A stretch of 64,000 bases of DNA from positions 62,001 through 126,000 of the forward strand of contig NZ_JAPDPJ010000003.1 of the NCBI RefSeq assembly GCF_026013605.1, given 5' to 3'. The notes under the pieces are model-generated. The model had not been told where the DNA came from. It made no database searches and worked only from the letters and a program-made list of their open reading frames with translations. Each line of letters begins with the position of its first letter. Position 1 is the stretch's first letter. Position numbers and translations under genes: made by a program. This DNA comes from Plebeiibacterium sediminum. Lineage in GTDB: Bacteria; Bacteroidota; Bacteroidia; Bacteroidales; Marinilabiliaceae. Below are positions 8,989 through 17,470 of this stretch, in pieces.

Positions 8989-10113
8989 TTACCATTTGCC
9001 ATATTTTCTAAACGCTTGAATAGTTTGATAATATCCAAAAGCAACACCAATACGCCAAAGGTTACCCCAAAAATAAGCTAAAGCATATGGTTTGAAATCA
9101 TCCATATATGTTATTTTATGAGCGGGATTTAGGTAAGTTATCCAATATTTAATTGTAGTATCTGTTACTTCTAGGAAGTCTGACCAACTAGTCCATCTCA
9201 TAGAGAAATAACTTTCTTTTAATAGAAATAATTGTGGGAAGAATCCGATTACGGAGAGGACAAGTACAAAAGAAACACCTCTCCAAGGATTTAAACCATA
9301 TTGATTGGACCATTTATTTAACCATAGGATAAGTTTATCTCCTTTGTTTGTTTTTTTTCTTTTTACCTCATTCCTATATTCTTCCATCTCTTTAGAATGA
9401 TATCTTAATGCTTCAATCTTGTTATGAATTTTAATCATCTCATGTTTAAGCATACGATACAATTCTCGTGCTCCTTTTTGAATATTAACTTCATTTAGAT
9501 TTATTGTGGAGTTAATTTCAGAAGATGATATATTTAAATAACCTAATTCGCAACTGTGGAAATAACAGTATGAATTAAACCGACATCTATCAAAGTATAA
9601 TTCATCTATATAAAAACATGTAAATCTTACGTCACTTTCAAAAGATACATCTTGAAAAAGCAAACCCTTCACCTTTTCATTTACATTATGGAGTAGATAA
9701 AAAAAGGTAGGTTTGTAGAAAGTAACATTTTCACCAATGTATATTTTATGATCAATTGTTATATCGCTAAAGTTTGCGTTGCCATTAAAGTTAAGGTTGG
9801 AAAGGTTAAGCGAATTAACATGAATTTTACTAAATGTGAAAGTGCCATTTATATTGCCATGAAAGTGTATATTACTTGTGAAAGTTGAGTCAAGGAAATA
9901 TATATCAGATGTGTCATCAAAATACACTTGTACAACTTTCTCAAATTTTACATTTCTACATGATAGGAAGTTTACTTTACCAATATGTGTTAAAGGAATT
10001 TTAATTATTGCATCTTCAATTTGATAACCTCTTGTGCCATTTCCCCATTTTTCAAATTTATTATTGAACTCATCTATTGTTGTTATTTCTACTCTACTAT
10101 CTTTTTGAATCAT
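8989..10113 (-). CDS. Pentapeptide-like beta-helix protein with C-terminal membrane region
   Basis: The N-terminal 210 residues are made of short beta-rungs with phases of N, F, L and I (for example SLNLSNLNFNGNANFSD at 101-117), resembling a degenerate pentapeptide-repeat right-handed helix. A helical linker (215-255) carrying YRMLKHEMIKIHNKIEALRY then leads to a hydrophobic helix at about 280-298 and a second hydrophobic region at about 345-362, near the C-terminus. Such repeat-linker-membrane proteins are seen in bacterial accessory regions, but no function is established. It lies directly convergent with the symporter and has a terminator-like hairpin just upstream of its ATG. AT-richness and the isolated position suggest an acquired gene, which is inference. 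I do not assign a function. Confidence 0.72.
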   Translation of the reverse strand: MIQKDSRVEITTIDEFNNKFEKWGNGTRGYQIEDAIIKIPLTHIGKVNFLSCRNVKFEKVVQVYFDDTSDIYFLDSTFTSNIHFHGNINGTFTFSKIHVNSLNLSNLNFNGNANFSDITIDHKIYIGENVTFYKPTFFYLLHNVNEKVKGLLFQDVSFESDVRFTCFYIDELYFDRCRFNSYCYFHSCELGYLNISSSEINSTINLNEVNIQKGARELYRMLKHEMIKIHNKIEALRYHSKEMEEYRNEVKRKKTNKGDKLILWLNKWSNQYGLNPWRGVSFVLVLSVIGFFPQLFLLKESYFSMRWTSWSDFLEVTDTTIKYWITYLNPAHKITYMDDFKPYALAYFWGNLWRIGVAFGYYQTIQAFRKYGKW

Positions 10114-10116
10114 GGG

Positions 10117-10150
10117 AAAAATAAAAAAAAGACAACTACCTAGTTGCCTC
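10117..10150 (-). terminator. Terminator-like hairpin immediately upstream of the beta-helix protein gene
   Basis: Read on the minus strand, GGCAACTA pairs with TAGTTGTC (span 10131-10148) and is followed by a run of eight T, then ATTTTT, directly before the ATG at 10113. It is oriented to stop transcription entering the gene. It could be a leader attenuator or the leftover terminator of a lost neighbour. Confidence 0.6.
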
Positions 10151-10541
10151 GTTAAAATCTTTACTAAGTTATGTATAGTTTTGTAATTGTCAAATTTTAG
10201 AATACATTAGCAATCTTAATTAATAACATTACTAAATGTACAATAGCAGATGCTTCTGTGGCTTGTGTTATTGATAAGTATACCACCGAAATTACAGACT
10301 GATATTTTAGTGCTAAAAACTGAAAAAATGACATTTAATTGTGTCATAAAGGCTTAGTTGTGAGTATTGTAGCTGTCTTTTTGTCGTTAATGAATTTTGT
10401 ATTTTATGATTAAAAATGCAGATTTCTTGTAACGGATTGAAAAACAGATTTTTACTAAAATACAGGTGTTTTATCCTTATTTACGGCATTTAATTTGATC
10501 TAACATAGATGCGAATAACAATTAAATGTTGAATTAAATAT
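10151..10541. other. Long non-coding spacer before hsp20
   Basis: About 390 AT-rich bases hold no open frame or recognised RNA. No CIRCE-type heat-shock inverted repeat was seen. The spacer presumably contains the divergent promoters of hsp20 and the minus-strand beta-helix gene; the only clear structure is the hairpin at its left edge. Confidence 0.5.
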
Positions 10542-10544
10542 TTG

Positions 10545-10550
10545 GAGGAT
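10545..10550 (+). promoter_or_regulatory. Shine-Dalgarno sequence deciding the hsp20 start
   Basis: GGAGGA lies 7-8 bases upstream of ATG 10557. Strong Shine-Dalgarno sequences are unusual in Bacteroidota and this one rules out the in-frame TTG at 10542, which overlaps it. Confidence 0.7.
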
Positions 10551-10556
10551 TTAGTT

Positions 10557-11009
10557 ATGACACTTGCAAAATTATCAAACAATTGGTTTCCATCATTTCC
10601 TTCATTAGTAGATAGATTTTTTGATGGAGAATTGATGGATTGGAATAGTTCAAATTATTCAAGCACAAATTCTACATTACCAGCTGTAAATGTTAAGGAA
10701 AATGAGAATGAGTTCTTAATCGATGTTGCAGCTCCCGGACTAAAAAAAGAAGATTTTTCAGTTAATTACGACAATGGTAGATTAACTATCTCTTCTGAGA
10801 AAAAGAATGAGAAAGAAGAAAAGGACGGAGAAAAAGTAACAAGACGAGAATTTAGTTATCAATCGTTCCAAAGATCATTTACTGTGGCTCAAAATATTGT
10901 AGATGCTGAGAAAATAGAAGCTCATTATGACAATGGTATTCTTCATATTAGTTTGCCAAAACGTGATGAAGTAAAACCAAAACCAACAAAACAAATTGAA
11001 ATTAAATAA
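10557..11009 (+). CDS. Hsp20 family small heat shock protein
   Basis: This ATP-independent holdase binds unfolding proteins in the cytosol. At 150 residues it has the usual arrangement: an N-terminal arm of about 40 residues with WFPSFPSLVDRFF, an alpha-crystallin domain from PAVNVKENENEFLIDVAAPGLKKEDF (42-67) to YDNGILHISLPK (124-135), and a C-terminal tail with the IxI-type motif IEI that locks oligomers. The Shine-Dalgarno sequence fixes the ATG start. A second, diverged Hsp20 gene follows 119 bases later with a hairpin between them, so the two may be separately controlled. The family call is secure. Confidence 0.93.
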   Translation: MTLAKLSNNWFPSFPSLVDRFFDGELMDWNSSNYSSTNSTLPAVNVKENENEFLIDVAAPGLKKEDFSVNYDNGRLTISSEKKNEKEEKDGEKVTRREFSYQSFQRSFTVAQNIVDAEKIEAHYDNGILHISLPKRDEVKPKPTKQIEIK

Positions 11010-11045
11010 TTATGATAGCTTCTATCTGGAGTAATGATAATGATT

Positions 11046-11072
11046 AAGGGCGGATTATATCTGCCCTTTCTT
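11046..11072 (+). terminator. Hairpin between the two hsp20 genes
   Basis: AAGGGCGGAT (11046-11055) pairs with ATCTGCCCTT (11059-11068) including one G-U pair. The following T-run is short, so termination may be partial. Confidence 0.55.
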
Positions 11073-11128
11073 AAAATGAATCATATTTAATAATGTTTGT
11101 GTAAAATCAACCATAAAATTATATCAAA

Positions 11129-11614
11129 ATGAAAACACTAATATCATGCTATAATCCTTTTTATGGTATTAGTCCTTTTTTTGACCTTGATATTTTTGAA
11201 CCAGTAATATATGGAAGTTCAGTATTTGAAAGTATTAAAGAACTACCAGACTCCTATCAAATAGAATACGAAGTTCCTGGTTTTAAAAAGCGTCAATTAA
11301 ATATTAAGGTTGAAGGAAATATACTTAGAATAGAAGGGATAAATAATAGTAAGAACAATGGTTTGTTCAGTAAGAATAAGCGCTATAATGAAGAACACTT
11401 TATTAGAGAAACATATCTAAGTAATGATATGGATGCTGATCGTATTTCAGCAAAATATAAAAATGGTATTTTACAAATTAGCATTCCTAAAAAAGGATAT
11501 GATAATAAACACAGGCAAATTCCTGTTTACGGCGAAGAAATTGTAGAACCAGTAAAAAGTATAAAAGACAGATATTCTTTAAGAGATAAAATAAAGCGAT
11601 TTTTCAAAAAATAG
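11129..11614 (+). CDS. Second, diverged Hsp20-like protein
   Basis: This 161-residue protein has an alpha-crystallin-like core: SYQIEYEVPGFKKRQLNIKVEGNILRIEG is the first half and ISAKYKNGILQISIPKKG the second (each lies within 40-135). The N-terminal arm is short and aromatic (YNPFYGISPFFDLDIF). The tail is longer and more basic than in its neighbour, ending KIKRFFKK, with IPV in the place of the usual IxI motif. It is likely a partner or specialised paralogue of the upstream Hsp20. A bidirectional terminator separates it from tpx. Divergence from its neighbour suggests an old duplication or separate origin. Confidence 0.85.
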   Translation: MKTLISCYNPFYGISPFFDLDIFEPVIYGSSVFESIKELPDSYQIEYEVPGFKKRQLNIKVEGNILRIEGINNSKNNGLFSKNKRYNEEHFIRETYLSNDMDADRISAKYKNGILQISIPKKGYDNKHRQIPVYGEEIVEPVKSIKDRYSLRDKIKRFFKK

Positions 11615-11622
11615 AATAAATA

Positions 11623-11663
11623 AAAAAGCTGCTTTGCATAATTAAATCAAAGCAGCTTTTTCA
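11623..11663. terminator. Bidirectional terminator between hsp20-like gene and tpx
   Basis: A 14-bp perfect stem (arms 11623-11636 and 11648-11661) begins with an A-run and ends with a T-run, so it can stop transcription from both convergent genes. Confidence 0.85.
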
Positions 11664-11681
11664 AATTATGGGGTGGATACT

Positions 11682-12194
11682 TTAGATTAACTCTTTTACA
11701 GCTTTTAAGGCTGCATCGTAATCTGGTTCATTTGTAATTTCAGGAAGATACTCAACATATTTTACGGTGTTATCTTTATCAATAATAACAGTACCTCTAG
11801 TTAATAATCTGAATTCTTCAATTACAAAACCATATTTTTCACCAAAGTCTAAATCTTTATGATCTGAAAGAGTAATGATGTTTTCTAATCCTTCAGCTCC
11901 GCAAAAGCGAGATTGAGCAAATGGTAAATCAACAGAAATTGAAAGTACAGCAACATCTTCTAAGCTGTTAGCCTCTACATTAAATTTTCTGTTTTGAGCT
12001 GCACAAACACCAGTATCAATTGAAGGATATACTACAAGTACTTTTACCTTACCATCGAAATCTGATAATTTAACAGACTCTAGTTTTTCATTTATAACAG
12101 TAAAGTCAGGAGCTTTGTCACCAACTTTAATTTCGTTTCCTAATATAGTTACTGGGTTACCAGCAAATGTTACGTTTAAATTTGTCTTGTTCAT
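11682..12194 (-). CDS. tpx: Thiol peroxidase (atypical 2-Cys peroxiredoxin)
   Basis: Tpx reduces hydrogen and lipid peroxides using thioredoxin. The 170-residue length and N-terminus (VTFAGNPVTILGNEIKVGDKAPDF) are typical. The peroxidatic cysteine is Cys64 in PSIDTGVCAAQ and the resolving cysteine is Cys98 in SRFCGAEG; Arg133 in LLTRG completes the active site. It is a single-gene unit read away from the ankyrin gene's direction of entry, 177 bases downstream of that gene's 3' side. The gene sits next to heat-shock genes, consistent with a small stress-response neighbourhood, although no shared regulation is visible. Confidence 0.95.
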   Translation of the reverse strand: MNKTNLNVTFAGNPVTILGNEIKVGDKAPDFTVINEKLESVKLSDFDGKVKVLVVYPSIDTGVCAAQNRKFNVEANSLEDVAVLSISVDLPFAQSRFCGAEGLENIITLSDHKDLDFGEKYGFVIEEFRLLTRGTVIIDKDNTVKYVEYLPEITNEPDYDAALKAVKELI

Positions 12195-12371
12195 TGTATA
12201 TTTTATTTGTTTGAAAGTTAAACATGGACGTAATGAAAAAGTTTAAGAAGTTTTGTGAATTTATGCTTTTTAACATCACTTTTTGTATGATTAAACTTTT
12301 ATCGTGTAATTTAAGTTATTGATATATTGATTTATATGCTTCAATATTGTTTTGCAATTTTTTTATAATTT

Positions 12372-13358
12372 TTACTTAGAGTACTTCTTAAACAGATGCA
12401 ATATTTCTTTGTTGTGAATTGATTGAGCAATATCTAAGGCAGTAATTTTACTATTTACTGTTTGAAAAGAAATATCTGCTCCAGCTTTTAATAGAGTTTT
12501 TAAAGTGTTAATGGTTTCCTTATTATTGATCAAATCTGGTTTTTCTTCCAGATTCTTCATAAATAAAATCAACGGAGTTAATTGATCTGTAAAATTAGGG
12601 TTGTTTTTGTACATATCCATAATAGGTGGTTCAAGCGCTTGATTAACATTAGCTCCATGTTTAATAAGTAGTTGTATGGCTTCTGTATTACAAAAGTGTA
12701 TGGCAGTTAGTAATGGAGTAATACCTTTTTTATCTACCATATTCACATCCAGGTCATATTCCAGTAGGCGTTTGGTTAATGTTAAGGTGGAATCAGCATA
12801 TATTGAAGCAGCCAGTATTAAGCCATCTGCAGGATCAATGTAAGCAAAATAGGGTAGGTGTTCTGTCTTTAAATTATGCGCATCAATTTTCTTAAATGAT
12901 TTTTTTAACCATTCCGGAACATCTTCCGGGTTTGTTAACTCTTTTTCTTTCCAATATTGCATGCTTTCAATGTTTGGATCAAAACCATAGTCAAGCAGCA
13001 TATTAAAGATATTCTCATGATTTTCTTTTTCAATTAACCAGTTTCCCACAGTACCGTATCGTGAAATAATGTTTGGTGAAGCGCCTTGTTCTAATAACCA
13101 GTTGATAAAAGTACTGTCAGGTTTATGGCATGCTAAGAAGATTGGAGTTACATTGTAAATAACAGAATTATAATCAAGGTTATTTTCTTTTAATATTTGT
13201 TTTAAACGGGTTGTGTCTTTACTTAATATAATGTTTTCAATTTCTGTATATGTATCATAATCTTTATTATCCTGACAATAAGTTTTATTGTTAACCAGGA
13301 GTAGGGTGATGATGAAAACAAAAGTGATTGTGTAAGGTCTTCTTTTTAAAGAATTCAT
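12372..13358 (-). CDS. Exported ankyrin-repeat protein
   Basis: This 328-residue protein has an N-terminal hydrophobic segment (ITFVFIITLLLVN, residues 9-21) with likely cleavage before QDNKDYD, so it should act in the periplasm. Ankyrin-type units are visible as NSVIYNVTPIFLACHKPDSTFINWLLEQGAS (split across about 65-95), KGITPLLTAIHFCNTEAIQLLIKHGANVN near 210-240, and a C-terminal one with ALDIAQSIHNKEILHLFKKY. It would be a protein-protein interaction module. It is the last gene in a minus-strand run after sulP and the sensor kinase, with 87 bases to the kinase, so co-transcription with the kinase is possible. Target unknown. Confidence 0.85.
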   Translation of the reverse strand: MNSLKRRPYTITFVFIITLLLVNNKTYCQDNKDYDTYTEIENIILSKDTTRLKQILKENNLDYNSVIYNVTPIFLACHKPDSTFINWLLEQGASPNIISRYGTVGNWLIEKENHENIFNMLLDYGFDPNIESMQYWKEKELTNPEDVPEWLKKSFKKIDAHNLKTEHLPYFAYIDPADGLILAASIYADSTLTLTKRLLEYDLDVNMVDKKGITPLLTAIHFCNTEAIQLLIKHGANVNQALEPPIMDMYKNNPNFTDQLTPLILFMKNLEEKPDLINNKETINTLKTLLKAGADISFQTVNSKITALDIAQSIHNKEILHLFKKYSK

Positions 13359-13445
13359 TTAAATGCAATTAATGATTAATAAATGGAGGGGGCACGAATA
13401 TATTGAATATAGAGTTAGGTTGATAAGAATTATTGATAGAATTTA

Positions 13446-15341
13446 TCAACAGTCTGAGTCTGCGGGTATGTTAAATTCAATAATAAAATTAGATCCTTTA
13501 TCCTTTTCTGAATGAACTGTTATACTACCATTAAAAATCTTCACGATTTCCGCAACAATAGCTAATCCCATACCTACACCCCTGTATATTTTAGTTTTAT
13601 CACTGGAGTATTTGTAGAATTTTTTGAAAATTAATTTATGAAACTCCTTAGGTATACCGATGCCTGTGTCTTTAATCTCAAATCCCCATTTATTACTCTT
13701 TATAAAACATTCCATAATAATTTCACCTTTTATAGTGAATTTATAGGCATTGTCGAGTAATATTTTAAGAGATTTAATAACCAGATCGTAATCGGTGTTA
13801 ATACATATGTTTGTTTGACTAGGAGGTAATATGGTTTTAAATGTGATGTTCTCGTTTTTACTGTCGAAAGGAGGAGTTAAGTTTTGATGTATCTTGATGA
13901 ATAATTGATCCAGATTGTATTCATTATTTTTAGGATGTAATATACCTCTTTCTAGTTTTGAGAATGTGATGACATCCTCAACAAATTGCAGCAAGTTATC
14001 ATTGTTTTGCTGGATGGTAGATAGAAACTCAGCTTTTTCAATTTTTGAAAAACCATCCGTATTTAATAACTCTGCATATCCAACTATTCCTGTCAGCGGA
14101 GTTCTGATTTCGTGACTTAAATTCTCAAGAAAGGCTGTTTTTAATTTATCAGATTCAATAGCTTTTTCCTTGGCTTTGGTAAGGTTAATTTCTTTTTCTT
14201 TTAACTGATCAATCATAGTTTGCATTTGCTGCAGAAAATAATTGAATTGATTACCCAGCTTTTGTATTTCATCGTTGGTTTTAAGATTACATCTTACCTC
14301 AAGATTACCATGTTTGGCTTCGTTAAATAATTTTCCAAGTCGTTCTATTGGAGAAGTAATGGTTTTACTAAAAAACATGGCAATGCCTATAGAAATTAAT
14401 ATAACTAAAACCAGAATGATAAGTAAGGTGTTCCCGGTATCATAAATTGGTTCATATATTTCTTTAAGTGGAACAACAGCCAGTAAAGCCCATCCGTTTG
14501 TTAAATTCTGAAAGGTCATTACTTTTTTTACACCGAATAAATCGTAGTTTATATGGCCACTTTTGTTTTTAAATACATTATCATTTAGGTAGTTATATAC
14601 ATTGCCTGGGATTGTTTCAATGGCATCGTCGTTATTGTATTGAGGATGAAGTATGAAATGGAAGTTTTGATTAATAAGAACAAGATATCCACTATTGTAA
14701 AGACTCATACCTGACCATTCTGCTCTTTTTTTTGTGAAATCAATATCAGATCCCACACATCCTATGAAAACAGAATCAACGTAAATAGCTTTAGAATATG
14801 AAATCAATTCCATATCCCAATCTTCCCAATAGTATGGTTCAGTCCATACTTCTCCATTTGTAATAGCATCTGTCCACCATTTCATGGTGTGAGATTCCAA
14901 ATCAAAATTATTAATGTTATAAGGATCTGCTTTTACAAAATTACCATCTCGGTTTTTATCGTAAAAATCGATGTTTTGGTCTTGCGGAACTAACTCTGGA
15001 TTAAAAACAACCCACATGCTAAGTGCTTCCATCTTTTTCCCAATCATTAACATGTGTTTTGTTAAGTCTTTCTTAACCATGTTAATGTTATTCTCATTTA
15101 TACCTTCTTCCGGATAGATAGTAAGCAGGGATGCTTCAATGGATTGAGTGATAGATCGTAACTGGGCCAATTCTTGTTCAAAGGTGCTGGCTTGATATTG
15201 GGCCTGGTAAAGCATTTTTTCAACAGCATCATCCTTTAAAATATGACTGCTCTTCAATAAAGCCAATGATGCAACTAAAACAGCAGCAATTACTGCAATT
15301 GAAATAAATAGTCCGGTTGTTTTAGTTTGAATTTTTGTCAT
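13446..15341 (-). CDS. Membrane sensor histidine kinase with extracytoplasmic Cache-like domain
   Basis: This 631-residue kinase has a first membrane helix at 11-30, a periplasmic domain of about 270 residues, a second helix at 304-324, a HAMP linker at about 325-378, a short coiled coil, the phosphoacceptor domain with His410 in FLENLSHEIRTPLTG, and an ATPase domain with N-box (LLDNAYKF), GIGIP and GVGMGLAI motifs up to the end. The external part has double-Cache features (WWTDAI...WTEPYYW, ISYSKAIY, GCVGSDIDF), which usually bind small ligands. No receiver domain or response regulator is adjacent. It lies downstream of sulP after a terminator and upstream of the ankyrin gene. Ligand unknown. 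Confidence 0.9.
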   Translation of the reverse strand: MTKIQTKTTGLFISIAVIAAVLVASLALLKSSHILKDDAVEKMLYQAQYQASTFEQELAQLRSITQSIEASLLTIYPEEGINENNINMVKKDLTKHMLMIGKKMEALSMWVVFNPELVPQDQNIDFYDKNRDGNFVKADPYNINNFDLESHTMKWWTDAITNGEVWTEPYYWEDWDMELISYSKAIYVDSVFIGCVGSDIDFTKKRAEWSGMSLYNSGYLVLINQNFHFILHPQYNNDDAIETIPGNVYNYLNDNVFKNKSGHINYDLFGVKKVMTFQNLTNGWALLAVVPLKEIYEPIYDTGNTLLIILVLVILISIGIAMFFSKTITSPIERLGKLFNEAKHGNLEVRCNLKTNDEIQKLGNQFNYFLQQMQTMIDQLKEKEINLTKAKEKAIESDKLKTAFLENLSHEIRTPLTGIVGYAELLNTDGFSKIEKAEFLSTIQQNNDNLLQFVEDVITFSKLERGILHPKNNEYNLDQLFIKIHQNLTPPFDSKNENITFKTILPPSQTNICINTDYDLVIKSLKILLDNAYKFTIKGEIIMECFIKSNKWGFEIKDTGIGIPKEFHKLIFKKFYKYSSDKTKIYRGVGMGLAIVAEIVKIFNGSITVHSEKDKGSNFIIEFNIPADSDC

Positions 15342-15480
15342 TGCTTTTTGATGAAATCATGATGAAAATATAAGAATTAATCCAGTTATCAAGATGAATT
15401 TTACCAAACGCCATGAAATAATGGTGAAATATACAAAAAATGCTTATTTATGACTTGTATTTTATGATATAGATTGGCAT

Positions 15481-15508
15481 AAAAAAAGCCTGCTGTAAAC
15501 AGCAAGCT
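15481..15508 (-). terminator. Terminator after sulP
   Basis: On the minus strand a GC-rich stem (AGCTTGCTGT pairing with ACAGCAGGCT, 15487-15508) is followed by a run of seven T. It separates sulP from the downstream kinase gene. Confidence 0.8.
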
Positions 15509-15533
15509 CTAATATGATATATGATTTTTATAT

Positions 15534-17132
15534 TTATACCGTTTTTAGTTCTTCTACCTTTTTGCGGTAATTATTAATGGCAACATGATAATCCGGATCT
15601 TTAAGTACATTCACGTCACAGATTTTTTCAGCTTTCTTAATTAATTTAACGCAGTCAGAGGATAAATATCTAAGGTGAACGTTTGTTCCGATCAATTGAT
15701 ACTTTTCTGCTAATTTATTGATTGCCTCAATAGCAGATTGATCCATAATACGAGATTCTTCAAATGATATCACGACTTCTTTAGGATCGTTTTTAACATC
15801 AAAGCTATTGATAAAGGATGTAGTTGCGGCAAAGAATAAAGGCCCGTGAACAATATAGTGTTTAACGCCCTGATCATCCATTACACTTGAAACACGAATT
15901 TTAACTGCGTTTTCCCATGCAAATACCAATGCAGATACTACAACACCAGCAGACACAGCCACAGCTAAATCAAAAATTACAGTAAGTGCAGTTACCAAAA
16001 CAATGACGATAACGTCAGCTAAAGGAATTTTATTGATAATTTTAAATGTACTCCAGGCAAAAGTACCGATAACAACCATAAACATAACTCCAACCAAGGC
16101 TGCAATAGGAATCATTTCAATATAACTTGAAGCAAATAAAATAAACATTAATAGTGCAACTGCAGCAACAATACCAGAAAGTCGACCTCTACCACCAGAC
16201 TTAATGTTAATGATACTCTGTCCAATCATGGCACAACCACCCATTCCACCAAAAAATCCGTTTGTGATATTAGCAATACCCTGAGCAACACACTCTCTGT
16301 TACCGCTTCCTCTGGTTTCCGTTAATTCATCAACTAATGTAAGAGTCATTAATGATTCGGTTAAACCAATTGTAGCAAGAATTAATGAATATGGTAAAAT
16401 AAATTTAATGGTCTCTAAATTAAAAGGAATCATTGGTACGTTAAAAGTTGGCAGACTTGCTTTAATTCCGGTACCACCTTTTGAAACAACAAATGATCTT
16501 ACCGTTTCAGTTTCAATTCCACCTAATATCACAATTAATGAAACAACTACAATACCAACTAAAGCTGCAGGGATTTTTTTGCTAAACATAGGCAAGAAAT
16601 ACATGATTCCCATTGTGAGTGCCACTAATCCTAACATGATAAATAAAGGAGATCCACTTAAAAAATCGCCACCAATTTTAAACATTCCTAATTGAGAAGT
16701 GAAAATTACGATGGCCAACCCATTAACAAAACCCATCATTACGGATTGAGGAACCATACGAATAAACTTTCCCAGTTTTAAGAATCCTGCAGTCATTTGA
16801 AATAACCCGGCTAAAATAATAGTAGCAAAAAGGTATTGAATACCCATCATGTCACCTGGTGCTCCCATTGCATTACCTTCACTAACAAGGTTAACCATTA
16901 CTACTGCAAGAGCTCCGGTAGCTCCGGATATCATTCCAGGTCGTCCTCCAATAATTGCAGTAACTAATCCCATCATAAATGCTCCGTACAAACCAATGAT
17001 AGGTGAAATACCTGCCACAAAAGCAAAGGCAACAGCTTCCGGAACAAGTGCAAGTGCAACCGTAAGCCCTGATAAAATATCATCCTTAACAGAACCTTGT
17101 CGCTTGTCGATAAAAGAAAATGTAAATTTCAT
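15534..17132 (-). CDS. SulP family inorganic anion transporter
   Basis: This 532-residue carrier of the SLC26/SulP family moves sulfate, bicarbonate or another small anion across the inner membrane. The N-terminal signature DILSGLTVALALVPEAVAFAFVAGI is present as the first helix; about 11-14 hydrophobic segments extend to about residue 400, with GGMGGCAMIGQSIINIKSGGR typical of the core. A C-terminal STAS domain (about 430-525) includes SFEESRIMDQSAIEAI, with the conserved serine region. Several Bacteroidota and cyanobacterial members are bicarbonate transporters, so sulfate is not assured. Two sensor kinases flank the gene, one divergent and one downstream. No sulfate assimilation gene is nearby. 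Confidence 0.9.
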   Translation of the reverse strand: MKFTFSFIDKRQGSVKDDILSGLTVALALVPEAVAFAFVAGISPIIGLYGAFMMGLVTAIIGGRPGMISGATGALAVVMVNLVSEGNAMGAPGDMMGIQYLFATIILAGLFQMTAGFLKLGKFIRMVPQSVMMGFVNGLAIVIFTSQLGMFKIGGDFLSGSPLFIMLGLVALTMGIMYFLPMFSKKIPAALVGIVVVSLIVILGGIETETVRSFVVSKGGTGIKASLPTFNVPMIPFNLETIKFILPYSLILATIGLTESLMTLTLVDELTETRGSGNRECVAQGIANITNGFFGGMGGCAMIGQSIINIKSGGRGRLSGIVAAVALLMFILFASSYIEMIPIAALVGVMFMVVIGTFAWSTFKIINKIPLADVIVIVLVTALTVIFDLAVAVSAGVVVSALVFAWENAVKIRVSSVMDDQGVKHYIVHGPLFFAATTSFINSFDVKNDPKEVVISFEESRIMDQSAIEAINKLAEKYQLIGTNVHLRYLSSDCVKLIKKAEKICDVNVLKDPDYHVAINNYRKKVEELKTV

Positions 17133-17470
17133 ATGATTTATTATTTATTTTCAAAAGTCAAAAGAATCGAAAGTATGATCTGCACGAATGGCAGATTAGA
17201 TTGTTGATTTTTATGGAAATACGATTCTTATATTGTGTTTTTTTACAACGATTAATGATAAAGGTGCTTTTAAACCTTATAAAAACAGCCGGCAAAATTA
17301 GCAAATTCGTATGATATTAATCAGTGATATTGAGATTAATAGACTAGTAAAAAAATAAAGTATGTTAAAATATGTTTATTAATCATATGGCTATTGGATT
17401 AGTTTAAATATTGTGCTTAATTGGTTTTCAGTGTTTTTATGGTTATATTTTTCTCCCAAATAAGAGGGTT
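17133..17470. other. Divergent intergenic region sulP / PAS kinase
   Basis: About 338 bases without a gene. It holds an inverted repeat, ATCTGC at 17178-17183 and GCAGAT at 17191-17196 with a 7-base spacer, 46 bases upstream of the sulP start, where an operator or leader hairpin could lie. Otherwise AT-rich with no recognised RNA. Confidence 0.45.

Noticed and set aside
10151-10541. Search for a CIRCE or sigma-32-type heat-shock site before hsp20
   Set aside because: No such repeat or box was found.
16408-17136. Two frames opposite sulP
   Set aside because: Ala/Ile/Pro/Thr-rich antisense of membrane helices; sulP itself is complete.
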